Part shown: positions 56,411 to 64,000 of the stretch, in pieces
How positions within the stretch are numbered: position 1 is the stretch's first letter
Layout of the letters: each line of letters opens with the position of its first letter
Assembly: GCA_965237405.1 (NCBI GenBank)
Contig: OZ250139.1
Location: 992,001-1,056,000, forward strand
Direction: 5' to 3'
Length of the DNA: 64,000 nucleotides
DNA from: CAUZIB01 sp963663925
GTDB taxonomy: Bacteria > Acidobacteriota > Vicinamibacteria > Vicinamibacterales > UBA8438
Program-made: the position numbers and the translations under genes
Notes under the pieces: model-generated
The model's input: only the letters and a program-made list of their open reading frames with translations
Told to the model about the DNA's origin: nothing
Database searches by the model: none

Positions 56411-56439
56411 GGCTAAGAGTCCGACCTTGATTCGGGCCG

Positions 56440-57678
56440 CTAGTCGTCCGCGGGCAGTCTCCCGGCAACATAGTCGATTGAAAAGCGGATCGGGGCTTGT
56501 GCATCGCCGAGCAGTGTTTCTCGCGGTCTTCGTTTCGCCGCCGCGTCCAGCCACGTCGTTACCTCAAGCTGGCTTCCGGCCGGTAGCATGATCGGATCGT
56601 TAAACCAGAATCGGGTTGGCCATCCGCTGTCGGGCTCTCGCAACCACAACATCGGCACCCGCTTTCCGTCCGGCCTCACTGCTTCGATCTGCAGGTCGCT
56701 GGATTCGATATCGACCTCTGGGAACAACGCAACAATAGTCAAGTCTTCCTCAATCAGGTGTGTGAACGTTACCTCGCGTCCCGAAACCTCGACGGGTGAC
56801 GACACCAGCATCGACTCGAGACCGGCAGCATCGCCATCTGCAAGATAAAGACCGACCCGACTCCGGTCTTCGAACTCCGTCCCCTCGGTGATCCACGTCT
56901 TGCGGTAGTGAACACGAACGACGATGTCGGCACTCCCCGGAAGCGTGTAGCCGATCCCATTGTTGAGTACGGATGGCTGCCCCGGCGTCCAAACGCCGAT
57001 GGGCGGATGGGCGGGAAAGCCATTCCCCTCCACTGGCGAGAACCCTGGTCGAGGATCAGCGATATCAAGGCGCCGAGCTGTCCCGCTGGCGTCGACGAAG
57101 ATCGCGGCCCCCCTCACGACCGCCGGCGCCCCGGGCCGAAAGTCGACACCAGTCAAGATCCGATCGTCATCGATCCCCGATGCAATGACGAAGTATCGAA
57201 CCGCTTCGCCCGTTCCTGCTTCCAGTGTGAAGGCCTCCGGCATCTCCAGGGTGATCTTTGGCACGCCCAGAGTCCAGTCATCCGCGAGAATAAGTGGCTC
57301 CGGGGACTGATTCCGTGGCCCTTCCGGATACCCACCGGATGACCACTCTAGGATCATGTCCAATTCGTGTGCCGTGAGTACATGGCCGTTCTTGAAGTCA
57401 CCAAACCCGTCTTCGGCTTGCCACGGCGGCATCCTGAGACCGAGTACTTCTTCTCGAATCGCTTGGGCCCATGGGTAGGCCGTCTGGTACTCGACTAACG
57501 ACATCGGCGCGACACCACCCTCGATGTGACAGTTGCCACATCGATCGCGGAATAAAGGAAAGAGGTGCTCATTGTAGTTCCATCGTGATTCGATGGGCGT
57601 GTGATTGTCGGGCGTCGCCGTCACCCCTAATAGGATAAATGCGACCACCAACCACACCCATGCTCTCGATAATCGCAT
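56440..57678 (-). CDS. exported cytochrome c/monooxygenase-like protein
   Basis: 412 residues from ATG 57678 (AAGGGA upstream; a TTG at 57702 is an alternative). Signal peptide 1-22; CxxCH heme site C47-GN-C50-H51; APMSLVEYQTAYPWAQAI follows, with MPPW. Residues 150-400 form beta-rich domains (VRYFVIASGID, VRVHYRKTW, THLIEEDLTIVALFPEVD) like copper type II monooxygenase-like C-terminal domains. Probably periplasmic; substrate unknown. The decayed gene at 2818-3408 is a relative. Confidence 0.75.
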   Translation of the reverse strand: MRLSRAWVWLVVAFILLGVTATPDNHTPIESRWNYNEHLFPLFRDRCGNCHIEGGVAPMSLVEYQTAYPWAQAIREEVLGLRMPPWQAEDGFGDFKNGHVLTAHELDMILEWSSGGYPEGPRNQSPEPLILADDWTLGVPKITLEMPEAFTLEAGTGEAVRYFVIASGIDDDRILTGVDFRPGAPAVVRGAAIFVDASGTARRLDIADPRPGFSPVEGNGFPAHPPIGVWTPGQPSVLNNGIGYTLPGSADIVVRVHYRKTWITEGTEFEDRSRVGLYLADGDAAGLESMLVSSPVEVSGREVTFTHLIEEDLTIVALFPEVDIESSDLQIEAVRPDGKRVPMLWLREPDSGWPTRFWFNDPIMLPAGSQLEVTTWLDAAAKRRPRETLLGDAQAPIRFSIDYVAGRLPADD

Positions 57679-57731
57679 GAGCAGTCGTCCCTTGTTACCC
57701 AAATCCGACGCCGGACGTCCAGTCCGGCAAG

Positions 57732-58973
57732 TTATGGACTTTCCGCGTAGCGTCGGCGAATCTCGTTCGTCGCCGCGCTAAAGACATCGTAAGCGCCCGA
57801 GACCTGCTGCCGATTTCCAAGGTCTCCGTACCAATCCAGCAGGTACGCGGCCCTCACTAAGTGGCGCACCGCGATGCGAACACCGTTGCGTTGACGCACG
57901 GAAAGATCGTCGGTACGCTCGATCAGTGCGAGACCAAGCTCCTTAGCCTGCAACGCAGGAAAAAAGATCTCGGCAAACCGGCCCGCACTGATCAATGCCC
58001 GTAACTCGGTGTCACGAGCCGTGATCTCCGTGACGATGTCGGTTGTCAGCTCTGGTATTTCTGGCCGTACCCGCTCTACCAGCGGTACATTCTGGCCACG
58101 GGTCAACGTCGATGGCTGTGGCCGACTGACGTCCGTACGATCACCACCCTTAGTCGTGTATTCGGTGAAGATGAAGTCGAAACGCTCTTCCGGAAACTTA
58201 TCCACGAACACCACCTTGGCGATGATCTCGGCGGGAACAGCGACATCCTCCATTATGGCCTCAAGGAAGGAACCATCCGGCGATGGGACGAGATCGAACG
58301 CCACGACTTCTGTGAATTCATCCGTCGTTACGTCGTACTCCTCTTCGAGCACCACTCGGCCGCTCCAGGGACTCACATCAACCGGCTCACGGTAGTTGTC
58401 CGTCGCAAACAAGCGAAAGAGACCCCCCTCTGGATAAACACCCTCGATATGATGGAAGCTGTCCGGCGCCATGAACACGGTCCCACCGTGGCGTGGCCTG
58501 TGGTCCATGTGTGCCCCTGGGGCGGCATCGATGACACCGCACGTCAGCATTACGGCACCGTAGTACGGATTACGTACCGGCCCGTCAGCCTGCACCCAGT
58601 TGGTGCCACCGTCGTACATCGGACAGTAGGCTCGCGCGTAACCCTCCGGAAGCTCCTGTGCCACAAGATGTTCTGAGAGTGGCTTGAATCGCACGCGCAT
58701 CGTCTCGATGTCTTCGGCTAACGCGACCGACCGCACCAGCGGCAGGGTCATGGAATCGGCAATGGTCAGCAGATCCGCCACAGCCGTCCGGGCCCCATCG
58801 AGCTGGTCCGCGGCCAACGCCGTCTGTACCTCTACGTACTGTTCAACTTGTTCCTCGAATGATCCTGGTGTCGAAGGAACGAATAGCGCCGGCAGGGACG
58901 GGACGTGCCGCGCTGAGCAGCCCGCTACGACCAAAAGGCATATCACGCTTCCGGTCCACCTAGAAAGCCTCAT
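57732..58973 (-). CDS. DUF3347-like lipoprotein
   Basis: 413 residues from ATG 58973, which has AAGGAA upstream and gives lipobox VAGC (Cys near 19); the longer frame to 59081 overlaps xerD. Residues 45-160 match the DUF3347 pattern seen beside metal-efflux proteins (QTALAADQLDGARTAVADLL, then YCPMYDGGTNWVQADGPVRNPYYGAVMLTCG). The next part has DHRPRHGGTVFMAPDSFHHIEG, with several His that could bind metal. A periplasmic metal role is possible but unproven. Its neighbour is the cytochrome-like gene on the same strand. Confidence 0.7.
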   Translation of the reverse strand: MRLSRWTGSVICLLVVAGCSARHVPSLPALFVPSTPGSFEEQVEQYVEVQTALAADQLDGARTAVADLLTIADSMTLPLVRSVALAEDIETMRVRFKPLSEHLVAQELPEGYARAYCPMYDGGTNWVQADGPVRNPYYGAVMLTCGVIDAAPGAHMDHRPRHGGTVFMAPDSFHHIEGVYPEGGLFRLFATDNYREPVDVSPWSGRVVLEEEYDVTTDEFTEVVAFDLVPSPDGSFLEAIMEDVAVPAEIIAKVVFVDKFPEERFDFIFTEYTTKGGDRTDVSRPQPSTLTRGQNVPLVERVRPEIPELTTDIVTEITARDTELRALISAGRFAEIFFPALQAKELGLALIERTDDLSVRQRNGVRIAVRHLVRAAYLLDWYGDLGNRQQVSGAYDVFSAATNEIRRRYAESP

Positions 58974-59059
58974 AGAGCAGTTTCCTTTGCGGTGGCTTAA
59001 ATTATACAAGCGCGATCTAGGGAGCGTTCGCACCCTGGCTCCTGGTATCCTTCCCGTCG

Positions 59060-59974
59060 GTGCCGCCTCGAGAGACTCCACGCGCCATCGCCCATGAGCC
59101 GCACGTCGAAACCTACCTCGAGGACTTGCGCGCGACCCGTCGCCTGGCTCCGAACACCCTCGAAAGCTACCAACGTGACCTTACCCGATTGGAGCGCTTC
59201 GCGATAGCGAACCGGCGCGAGTTGGACACCCTGACACGGCCTGACCTAGAGGCTCACGTCCGAGAGCTAATGGGTTCTGGGCTTTCACCACGTTCCGTCG
59301 CGCGCAACGTCGCCAGCGTGCGTGGGTTGTACCGCTTTCTGATGCAGGAGGGTAAGTTGCGCACCGACCCGGCTGACGAGCTCCGCGCCCCACGCGCGTG
59401 GCCCAGCCTGCCCAAATTTCTTTCCTGTGATGAGGTCGAACGCCTGCTTGAGAAACCGGATACGTCGACGCCGCTCGGCCTGCGAGACCGCGCGTTGATC
59501 GAGCTGCTGTACGCCACGGGAATGCGCGTCTCCGAACTGATCTCTGTACGTCCGAGCGATCTGAACCTCGGCGCTCGGTATCTGACCTGTCTCGGTAAGG
59601 GCTCGAAGGAGCGTCTGGTTCCTATTGGACGCACGGCAACTGACTGGGTCCGACGCTACAACGAGCAAGCCCGACCCACGCTGGTCCTGGGACACTCTCC
59701 CTGGGTATTCGTTAACGTGCGCGGTGGGCATCTAAGCCGCGTGGGGTTCTGGAAGATCCTCAAGAAATATGGGCAGAAGGCGCACCTACCGCGCGATCTC
59801 AGTCCTCATATGCTCCGTCATTCATTCGCGACTCACCTGCTGGAGCGTGGGGCAGATCTTCGTTCCATTCAGACGTTCCTCGGACACGCCGACCTCACGA
59901 CAACCCAGATTTATACCCACATCCTGGAGGCACGCCTCAAGGCGGTCTATGACGAGTTCCACCCGCGTCGCTGA
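59060..59974 (+). CDS. xerD: tyrosine recombinase XerD
   Basis: 304 residues from GTG 59060; no good ribosome site was seen. N-terminal SAM-like core-binding domain (about 15-100) and catalytic domain (about 115-300). Active residues are visible: Arg in YATGMRVSELISV, Lys in GKGSKERLVPIG, His/Arg in LSPHMLRHSFATHLLERG, and His/Tyr in LGHADLTTTQIYTH. Length and motifs match chromosomal XerC/D that resolve dimers at dif; no phage genes are near. Confidence 0.92.
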   Translation: MPPRETPRAIAHEPHVETYLEDLRATRRLAPNTLESYQRDLTRLERFAIANRRELDTLTRPDLEAHVRELMGSGLSPRSVARNVASVRGLYRFLMQEGKLRTDPADELRAPRAWPSLPKFLSCDEVERLLEKPDTSTPLGLRDRALIELLYATGMRVSELISVRPSDLNLGARYLTCLGKGSKERLVPIGRTATDWVRRYNEQARPTLVLGHSPWVFVNVRGGHLSRVGFWKILKKYGQKAHLPRDLSPHMLRHSFATHLLERGADLRSIQTFLGHADLTTTQIYTHILEARLKAVYDEFHPRR

Positions 59975-59987
59975 AGAACCGACTTAA

Positions 59988-60016
59988 TTGACCCAATCGG
60001 TCACCTTTGCTACCGT
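59988..60016 (+). promoter_or_regulatory. possible metK promoter
   Basis: TTGACC, a 17-base spacer and TACCGT. The -10 is poor. Transcription would start near 60023, inside the first hairpin arm of the leader. Confidence 0.35.
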
Positions 60017-60080
60017 TAGCCGGTCCTGAAGTTGCTCGCGTGGCCGGCTAGTCGATCACGGGCTATTTTGTAGCCCCGTG
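60017..60080 (+). promoter_or_regulatory. hairpin-rich leader of metK
   Basis: TAGCCGG (60017-60023) pairs with CCGGCTA (60044-60050), and CACGGGCTA (60057-60065) pairs with TAGCCCCGTG (60071-60080) with one bulged base. No T-run follows, and no known SAM-binding RNA consensus was recognised. It could be an unclassified regulator or a rho-type terminator of the preceding gene. Confidence 0.4.
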
Positions 60081-60143
60081 GGTAAGTTGATGGACTCGCC
60101 GCATCACTCGAGCGCACTTAGCGCAAGAAGGAGTATCACCCGC

Positions 60144-61295
60144 ATGCGCCGCACCGGCCGCTACGTTTTCACATCCGAATCGGTCACTGAAGGTCACCCG
60201 GATAAGATCGCCGACCAGGTATCCGACGCCGTGCTTGATGCCGTACTGAATACCGATTCAAACGGACGTGTCGCATGCGAGACGTTAGTGACCACGGGGC
60301 TCATCGTTCTAGCTGGCGAAATCACGACGACTCACCATCCCGACTACGCCGAGGTGGCCCGGCAAGCCGTCCGCGACGTTGGGTACACACGCGCCAAGTT
60401 TGGCTTCGACGCAGATACATGTGCCGTGGTTTCGGCTCTCCATGGACAATCCCCAGATATCGCGATGGGTGTCGATCCCGGCGGCGCCGGTGACCAGGGT
60501 CTAATGTTCGGCTACGCGTGCTCGGAGACCGTCAACCTGATGCCGCTTCCGATCATGTTGTCGCATCGGCTTGTCCGCAAGCTCTCCGAGGTGCGACGTT
60601 CCGGTACATTGGCGTACCTCAGGCCCGATGGAAAGTCGCAGGTCACCGTAGAGTATGACGGTGACACTCCGGTACGTATCAAGACCGTCGTCGTCTCATC
60701 CCAACACAGCAGTGACATCTCGATCGAGCAACTACGCGACGACATCGCCACCCACGTCATCAAGCAAGTCATTCCATCTGAGTTGCTCGATGAAAAGACA
60801 AGATTCTTCGTCAATCCAACTGGACGCTTCGTGACCGGGGGACCACATGGAGACTCCGGATTGACCGGTCGTAAGATCATTGTCGACACCTACGGCGGCA
60901 TGGCGCCGCACGGCGGTGGTGCCTTTTCAGGCAAGGATCCCACGAAGGTCGACCGATCGGCCTCGTACATGGCCCGGCACATCGCAAAGAACTGTGTGGC
61001 CGCCGGACTCGCTGACCGTGTGCAGATTCAGCTCGCGTACGCGATCGGCGTAGCCGACCCGGTCTCCGTGCTCGTGGAGACATTCGAGACGGGCAAGACC
61101 GACGAAACGACGATCTCGAGTCTCGTCAGGGAGCATTTCTCCCTCACACCAAATGGAATCATCGAATCGCTGGATCTCCGCCGCCCCATTTACCAACAGA
61201 CGGCGGCGTTCGGCCACTTCGGTCGCGATGAGTCCGACTTCTCCTGGGAACGCACTGACAAAGCTGCCGCGCTGCGGACAGCGGCCGGTTTGTAG
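60144..61295 (+). CDS. metK: S-adenosylmethionine synthetase
   Basis: 383 residues from ATG 60144, preceded by AAGGAG; longer in-frame starts at 60078 and 60090 lack ribosome sites. YVFTSESVTEGHPDKIADQVSDAVLDA, the MGVDPGGAGDQGLMFGYA signature and GGAFSGKDPTKVDRSASY are intact. It makes SAM from methionine and ATP. It may be controlled by the preceding leader. Confidence 0.96.
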   Translation: MRRTGRYVFTSESVTEGHPDKIADQVSDAVLDAVLNTDSNGRVACETLVTTGLIVLAGEITTTHHPDYAEVARQAVRDVGYTRAKFGFDADTCAVVSALHGQSPDIAMGVDPGGAGDQGLMFGYACSETVNLMPLPIMLSHRLVRKLSEVRRSGTLAYLRPDGKSQVTVEYDGDTPVRIKTVVVSSQHSSDISIEQLRDDIATHVIKQVIPSELLDEKTRFFVNPTGRFVTGGPHGDSGLTGRKIIVDTYGGMAPHGGGAFSGKDPTKVDRSASYMARHIAKNCVAAGLADRVQIQLAYAIGVADPVSVLVETFETGKTDETTISSLVREHFSLTPNGIIESLDLRRPIYQQTAAFGHFGRDESDFSWERTDKAAALRTAAGL

Positions 61296-61313
61296 CCTGC
61301 GGGCGCGGGTCCG

Positions 61314-62972
61314 ATGCGCAGCCGCGGACGAGCAAGCGCGACAGCGATTACCCTGGTTTCGCTTGTAGGCCTCTGGGTTCTCCTCACGCTTCCGGTGCCT
61401 TTGGAAACGGTCCACCCACCGGCCGGGTGGGCTCTAGCCGGATCTGACCCCGTAGCGGGCGCGTTCCATCTCCACACCAAGCGCTCTGATGGTTACGCGG
61501 ATCCCGATCAAGTCGCAGAGGCCGCAAGTCGGGCCGGGCTGCAGTTCGTCATCCTGACCGATCACGGTGACGCTACGCGCGCGCCTGACGCGCCGCGATA
61601 CCATTCGGGAGTCCTGATCCTCGACGCGGTTGAAATCAGCACGAGCGGGGGACATTACATCGCCGTCGGTCTCCCACAAGCACCATATCCGCTCGGCGGG
61701 TCCGCTGTCAGCGTTGTCGAGGACGTTCGCCGTCTTGGGGGCTTTGGCATCATTGCCCATCCAACCTCGCCGAAGGAGGGGCTCGCGTGGCTCGATACCA
61801 CGCTTGATGCAGACGGCATCGAGTGGCTAAACGGAGATAGCGAATGGCGCGACGAGTCCGCAGCGCGCCTCGTCATGGCGGCTGGGCATTACCTCTTCCG
61901 GTCGCGTGAAACACTGGCAAGTCTGCTTGATCGACCAACGGAAGCGCTGGCTGCGTGGGATAGAGCAACAGCGAGAAGATCGGTAGTCGGCCTAGCGGGG
62001 CATGACGCACACGCGCCGGCTGGCTACGAGACGCTCTTTGGAACGTTCACTCTCCGCGTAGAACTTGAACACTCATTGACTGGTGACCCTACCCAGGACG
62101 CTAACTCTCTCGTTGCCGCGCTCCGTTCGGGACGCGTGTACACCGCTATTGACGCATTCGCCGCACCACCGCGCCTACGTTTCGAGGGGCGAATTGGAGG
62201 GAAAACTATTCCGATGGGGGAGAGGGTCGTATTTCCGAATGGTCTCGAGCTCCGCGCGTCGGCCGTGGCACCAGCCGGAAGCCGACTGGTTTTAATGGCC
62301 AACGGGAACTCAGTGTCGACGGTTAACGATTCGGAGCTCCGTTACACCGTGCCCAGTCGTACGGCTGCCTACCGCGTCGAAGTGCAGATCCCATCTGCAC
62401 CTGGAACACCAGCAATACCGTGGATCGTGAGTAACCCAATCTATGTCGGTCCCGCAGTACCACCAGACCGTATCAATCCGCTTCCCCCCATCAATGTACT
62501 CCCACTGGCCGGCAAAAACGACAGAAGCCTCTGGGCTGTAGAACATGACGTTAACAGCACCGCCACTGTCACGGAGAATGCCGACCGGGTTACGTTGACC
62601 TACGACCTTGCCACCACACGTTCGAATCAATTTGCTGCGGCCGTTCGTTCTATTCCACTCGGACTACTGAACGAGTACGACGGAATCGCGTTCAACATCA
62701 AGGTAAACCGACCAGCCCGTGTGTTCTTTCAGATTCGGTCAGGAACAGTCGCCGGCCTACCTCGTTGGCAAAAGTCATTTTACGCTGATGCGACTTCGCG
62801 GCGCATAGCTATTGCGTTTGTGGATCTCAAGCGGGTCCACGCGAGCTACCCTACAACGGTCGACCTGGCCAGAAGTGACGCCCTTCTCCTCGTCGTCGAC
62901 CTCACTCACGCAAGCCCTGGTGACGCCGCAACCGTCGTCATCGAAACACCGCAGCTCGAACGCTGGAGATAG
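61314..62972 (+). CDS. PHP-domain phosphoesterase-like protein with N-terminal membrane segment
   Basis: 552 residues. One N-terminal hydrophobic segment (about 10-28) anchors or exports it. The PHP domain covers about 45-230: HLHTKRSDG (H-x-H), LTDHGDATRA, the metal His in IIAHPTSP, and a later GHDAH. All the expected ligand motifs are present. The C-terminal 300 residues are beta-rich (LVLMANGNSVSTVND; FNIKVNRPARVFFQIRSG like a galactose-binding fold). The substrate is unknown; an envelope-side location is likely. Close behind metK but possibly independent. Confidence 0.8.
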   Translation: MRSRGRASATAITLVSLVGLWVLLTLPVPLETVHPPAGWALAGSDPVAGAFHLHTKRSDGYADPDQVAEAASRAGLQFVILTDHGDATRAPDAPRYHSGVLILDAVEISTSGGHYIAVGLPQAPYPLGGSAVSVVEDVRRLGGFGIIAHPTSPKEGLAWLDTTLDADGIEWLNGDSEWRDESAARLVMAAGHYLFRSRETLASLLDRPTEALAAWDRATARRSVVGLAGHDAHAPAGYETLFGTFTLRVELEHSLTGDPTQDANSLVAALRSGRVYTAIDAFAAPPRLRFEGRIGGKTIPMGERVVFPNGLELRASAVAPAGSRLVLMANGNSVSTVNDSELRYTVPSRTAAYRVEVQIPSAPGTPAIPWIVSNPIYVGPAVPPDRINPLPPINVLPLAGKNDRSLWAVEHDVNSTATVTENADRVTLTYDLATTRSNQFAAAVRSIPLGLLNEYDGIAFNIKVNRPARVFFQIRSGTVAGLPRWQKSFYADATSRRIAIAFVDLKRVHASYPTTVDLARSDALLLVVDLTHASPGDAATVVIETPQLERWR

Positions 62973-63002
62973 GGAATTTCGCTAGTGTTCCCTCAATGCC
63001 GA

Positions 63003-64000
63003 TTAGGTCCGAACCGTAAGAAGTAGGTAGGTAGCGGATGCGCCAAACAGTAGGTTAGGCGCCCACGCGGCAAGGACCGGTGCCAACAAGCCAGCGCTGC
63101 CGATCGCCCCGAATACGCTGAGAATGACCCAATAACTGCAGGCGATGCCGATGGCAACTCCCACTCCGTAGAGAGCCCCACGCGGACCCATCGTCACAGC
63201 GAACGGCACCGCGATCAGAGTCAGGATCAAGGTGACGAAGGGGAACGACACCTTTCGATGGAGCGCGACCACGAGTCGCACGACGTCGAATCCGCTTGCA
63301 CTCAGCTCTTCAATGTACCTATCGAGCTCACGAAAGCTCATCAGTTCAGCGTCGGGAGGCTCCGTTTTGAAATAGTCTGGCGACTCAAGCAACGGCAGCC
63401 GGCGAGTGTTGGCGCTCAGAAGTACCTTGTCGTTGGCGGACGACGACGAAAGATCCCGCACCCATGTGCCGTGTCCTTCCCACTCGCCAGCCTCATCATC
63501 GAACCTGGCGTGTTCAACGTACGTGCGACGTTTGAGCCTCCAGGGACGTCCGCTAAAGTCGTACATGCTCAAGTTCCCGAACTCATCGAGTTCAGGGTCA
63601 AAGGATAGGTAGTGATAGATCGATCCCGTCTGGCCCACGACCCAGCGTCGATGCATGACGTCAGCCGTACGCGGAACCCCGCTTCGGATCTCCTGATTGA
63701 TCGTTTCCGCGCGCCGATTGGCCCTCGCCAGGATTGTTTCACTCATGGCGAAAAGCACGCCACTCCATAGCAGACTAAGGAGGAAGATGGGCAACGCCGC
63801 ACGATAGAGACTGATCCCACAGGCCTTCATGACGGTAAGCTCGCTGCTCTTGGTTAGAAGTCCGACGGTAACAAGACTGGCCACTAACGCAGCGATAGGT
63901 AAGACGTAGTAGGTGAACTGTGGCGTTGCATACCAGAAGTACTCCAATAATCGAAGTCCAGTTGTCTGTCCCTTAAAGAGCTTGTCCGATAGGTCAATGA
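63003..64000 (-). CDS. lptG: LptG/LptF-like lipopolysaccharide export permease (5' end cut by window)
   Basis: The frame is open to the right edge, reading DKLFKGQTTGLRLLEYFWYATPQFTYYVLPIAAL, with the first transmembrane helix outside the window. YjgP/YjgQ family: three more transmembrane segments near the N-terminal side (LVTVGLLTKSSELTVMKACGISLYR), a periplasmic beta-jellyroll domain in the middle, and C-terminal helices (PFVTLILTLIAVPFAVTMGPRG). It forms the permease of the LptBFG exporter. LptG versus LptF is chosen by resemblance only. Convergent with the PHP gene. Confidence 0.88.
   Translation of the reverse strand, partial: IDLSDKLFKGQTTGLRLLEYFWYATPQFTYYVLPIAALVASLVTVGLLTKSSELTVMKACGISLYRAALPIFLLSLLWSGVLFAMSETILARANRRAETINQEIRSGVPRTADVMHRRWVVGQTGSIYHYLSFDPELDEFGNLSMYDFSGRPWRLKRRTYVEHARFDDEAGEWEGHGTWVRDLSSSSANDKVLLSANTRRLPLLESPDYFKTEPPDAELMSFRELDRYIEELSASGFDVVRLVVALHRKVSFPFVTLILTLIAVPFAVTMGPRGALYGVGVAIGIACSYWVILSVFGAIGSAGLLAPVLAAWAPNLLFGASATYLLLTVRT

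Noticed and set aside
59060..59974. XerD as an integrase of a mobile island
   Set aside because: Length and motifs match chromosomal XerC/D, and no phage or island genes or attachment repeats are nearby.
60017..60143. known SAM riboswitch before metK
   Set aside because: No SAM-I, SAM-II or SAM/SAH consensus could be recognised; only two simple stems are visible.

Overview
This is a 64 kb window from a Gram-negative bacterial chromosome, most likely an environmental or marine member of the Acidobacteriota (Vicinamibacteria-like). That assignment is inferred from gene content and was not tested by a search. The supporting content is a periplasmic PQQ dehydrogenase, a bacterial M2 (ACE-like) peptidase, CxxCH proteins of a monooxygenase-like type, LptG, lipoproteins, a secretin carrying a cohesin domain, and a lone microcompartment shell gene. 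Most of the window is housekeeping sequence with short gaps and overlapping genes. It is interrupted by three insertion sequences and three decayed genes.

Layout. 0-7 kb: a Rap1a/Tai-like secreted protein (cut by the left edge), a PQQ dehydrogenase, a decayed cytochrome-like gene with an IS3-family element placed just upstream of its ribosome site, a DEDDh exonuclease, then a gene-poor stretch with inverted repeats and the initiator tRNA. 7-16 kb: ftsB, cutA, a VTT-domain membrane protein, RNase III fused to a DUF2007-like domain, an AAA ATPase, purA, an M2 peptidase, a cupin and an L-lactate permease. 16-19 kb: an IS1182-family element next to a decayed Rieske gene. 19-34 kb: gcvT-gcvH-gcvP, a class IV aminotransferase, nnr-tsaE, guaB, secA, an M23 peptidase, and an acylating aldehyde dehydrogenase paired with a BMC shell protein. 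34-46 kb: a lipoprotein, a lytic transglycosylase, and a ten-gene operon for a hybrid type IV pilus/type II secretion machine. 46-50 kb: a serine hydrolase and a sodium:solute symporter pseudogene whose sixth codon is split by a second, nearly identical IS3 copy. 50-56.5 kb: an aspartate-family amino acid operon (hom, thrC, an archaeal-type LOR/SDH gene, lysC, asd) preceded by a promoter and an attenuator-like leader. 56.5-64 kb: a cytochrome-type protein, a DUF3347-like lipoprotein, xerD, metK, a PHP-domain protein and lptG (cut by the right edge).

How the genes work together. The 50-56 kb operon covers aspartate phosphorylation, semialdehyde formation, homoserine and threonine synthesis, and metK 4 kb further on uses methionine made from the same branch. 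gcvTHP encodes three of the four glycine-cleavage proteins (the L protein is not here). The secretion operon has the ATPase, platform protein, PilM/N/O/P-like alignment proteins, secretin and three pseudopilins, so it looks nearly complete, but no prepilin peptidase lies in the window. The most unusual items are the threonine-operon leader with mutually exclusive hairpins, the aldehyde dehydrogenase with a microcompartment-type C-terminal module, the LOR/SDH gene inside a threonine operon, and the symporter gene whose pre-insertion sequence can be rebuilt exactly.
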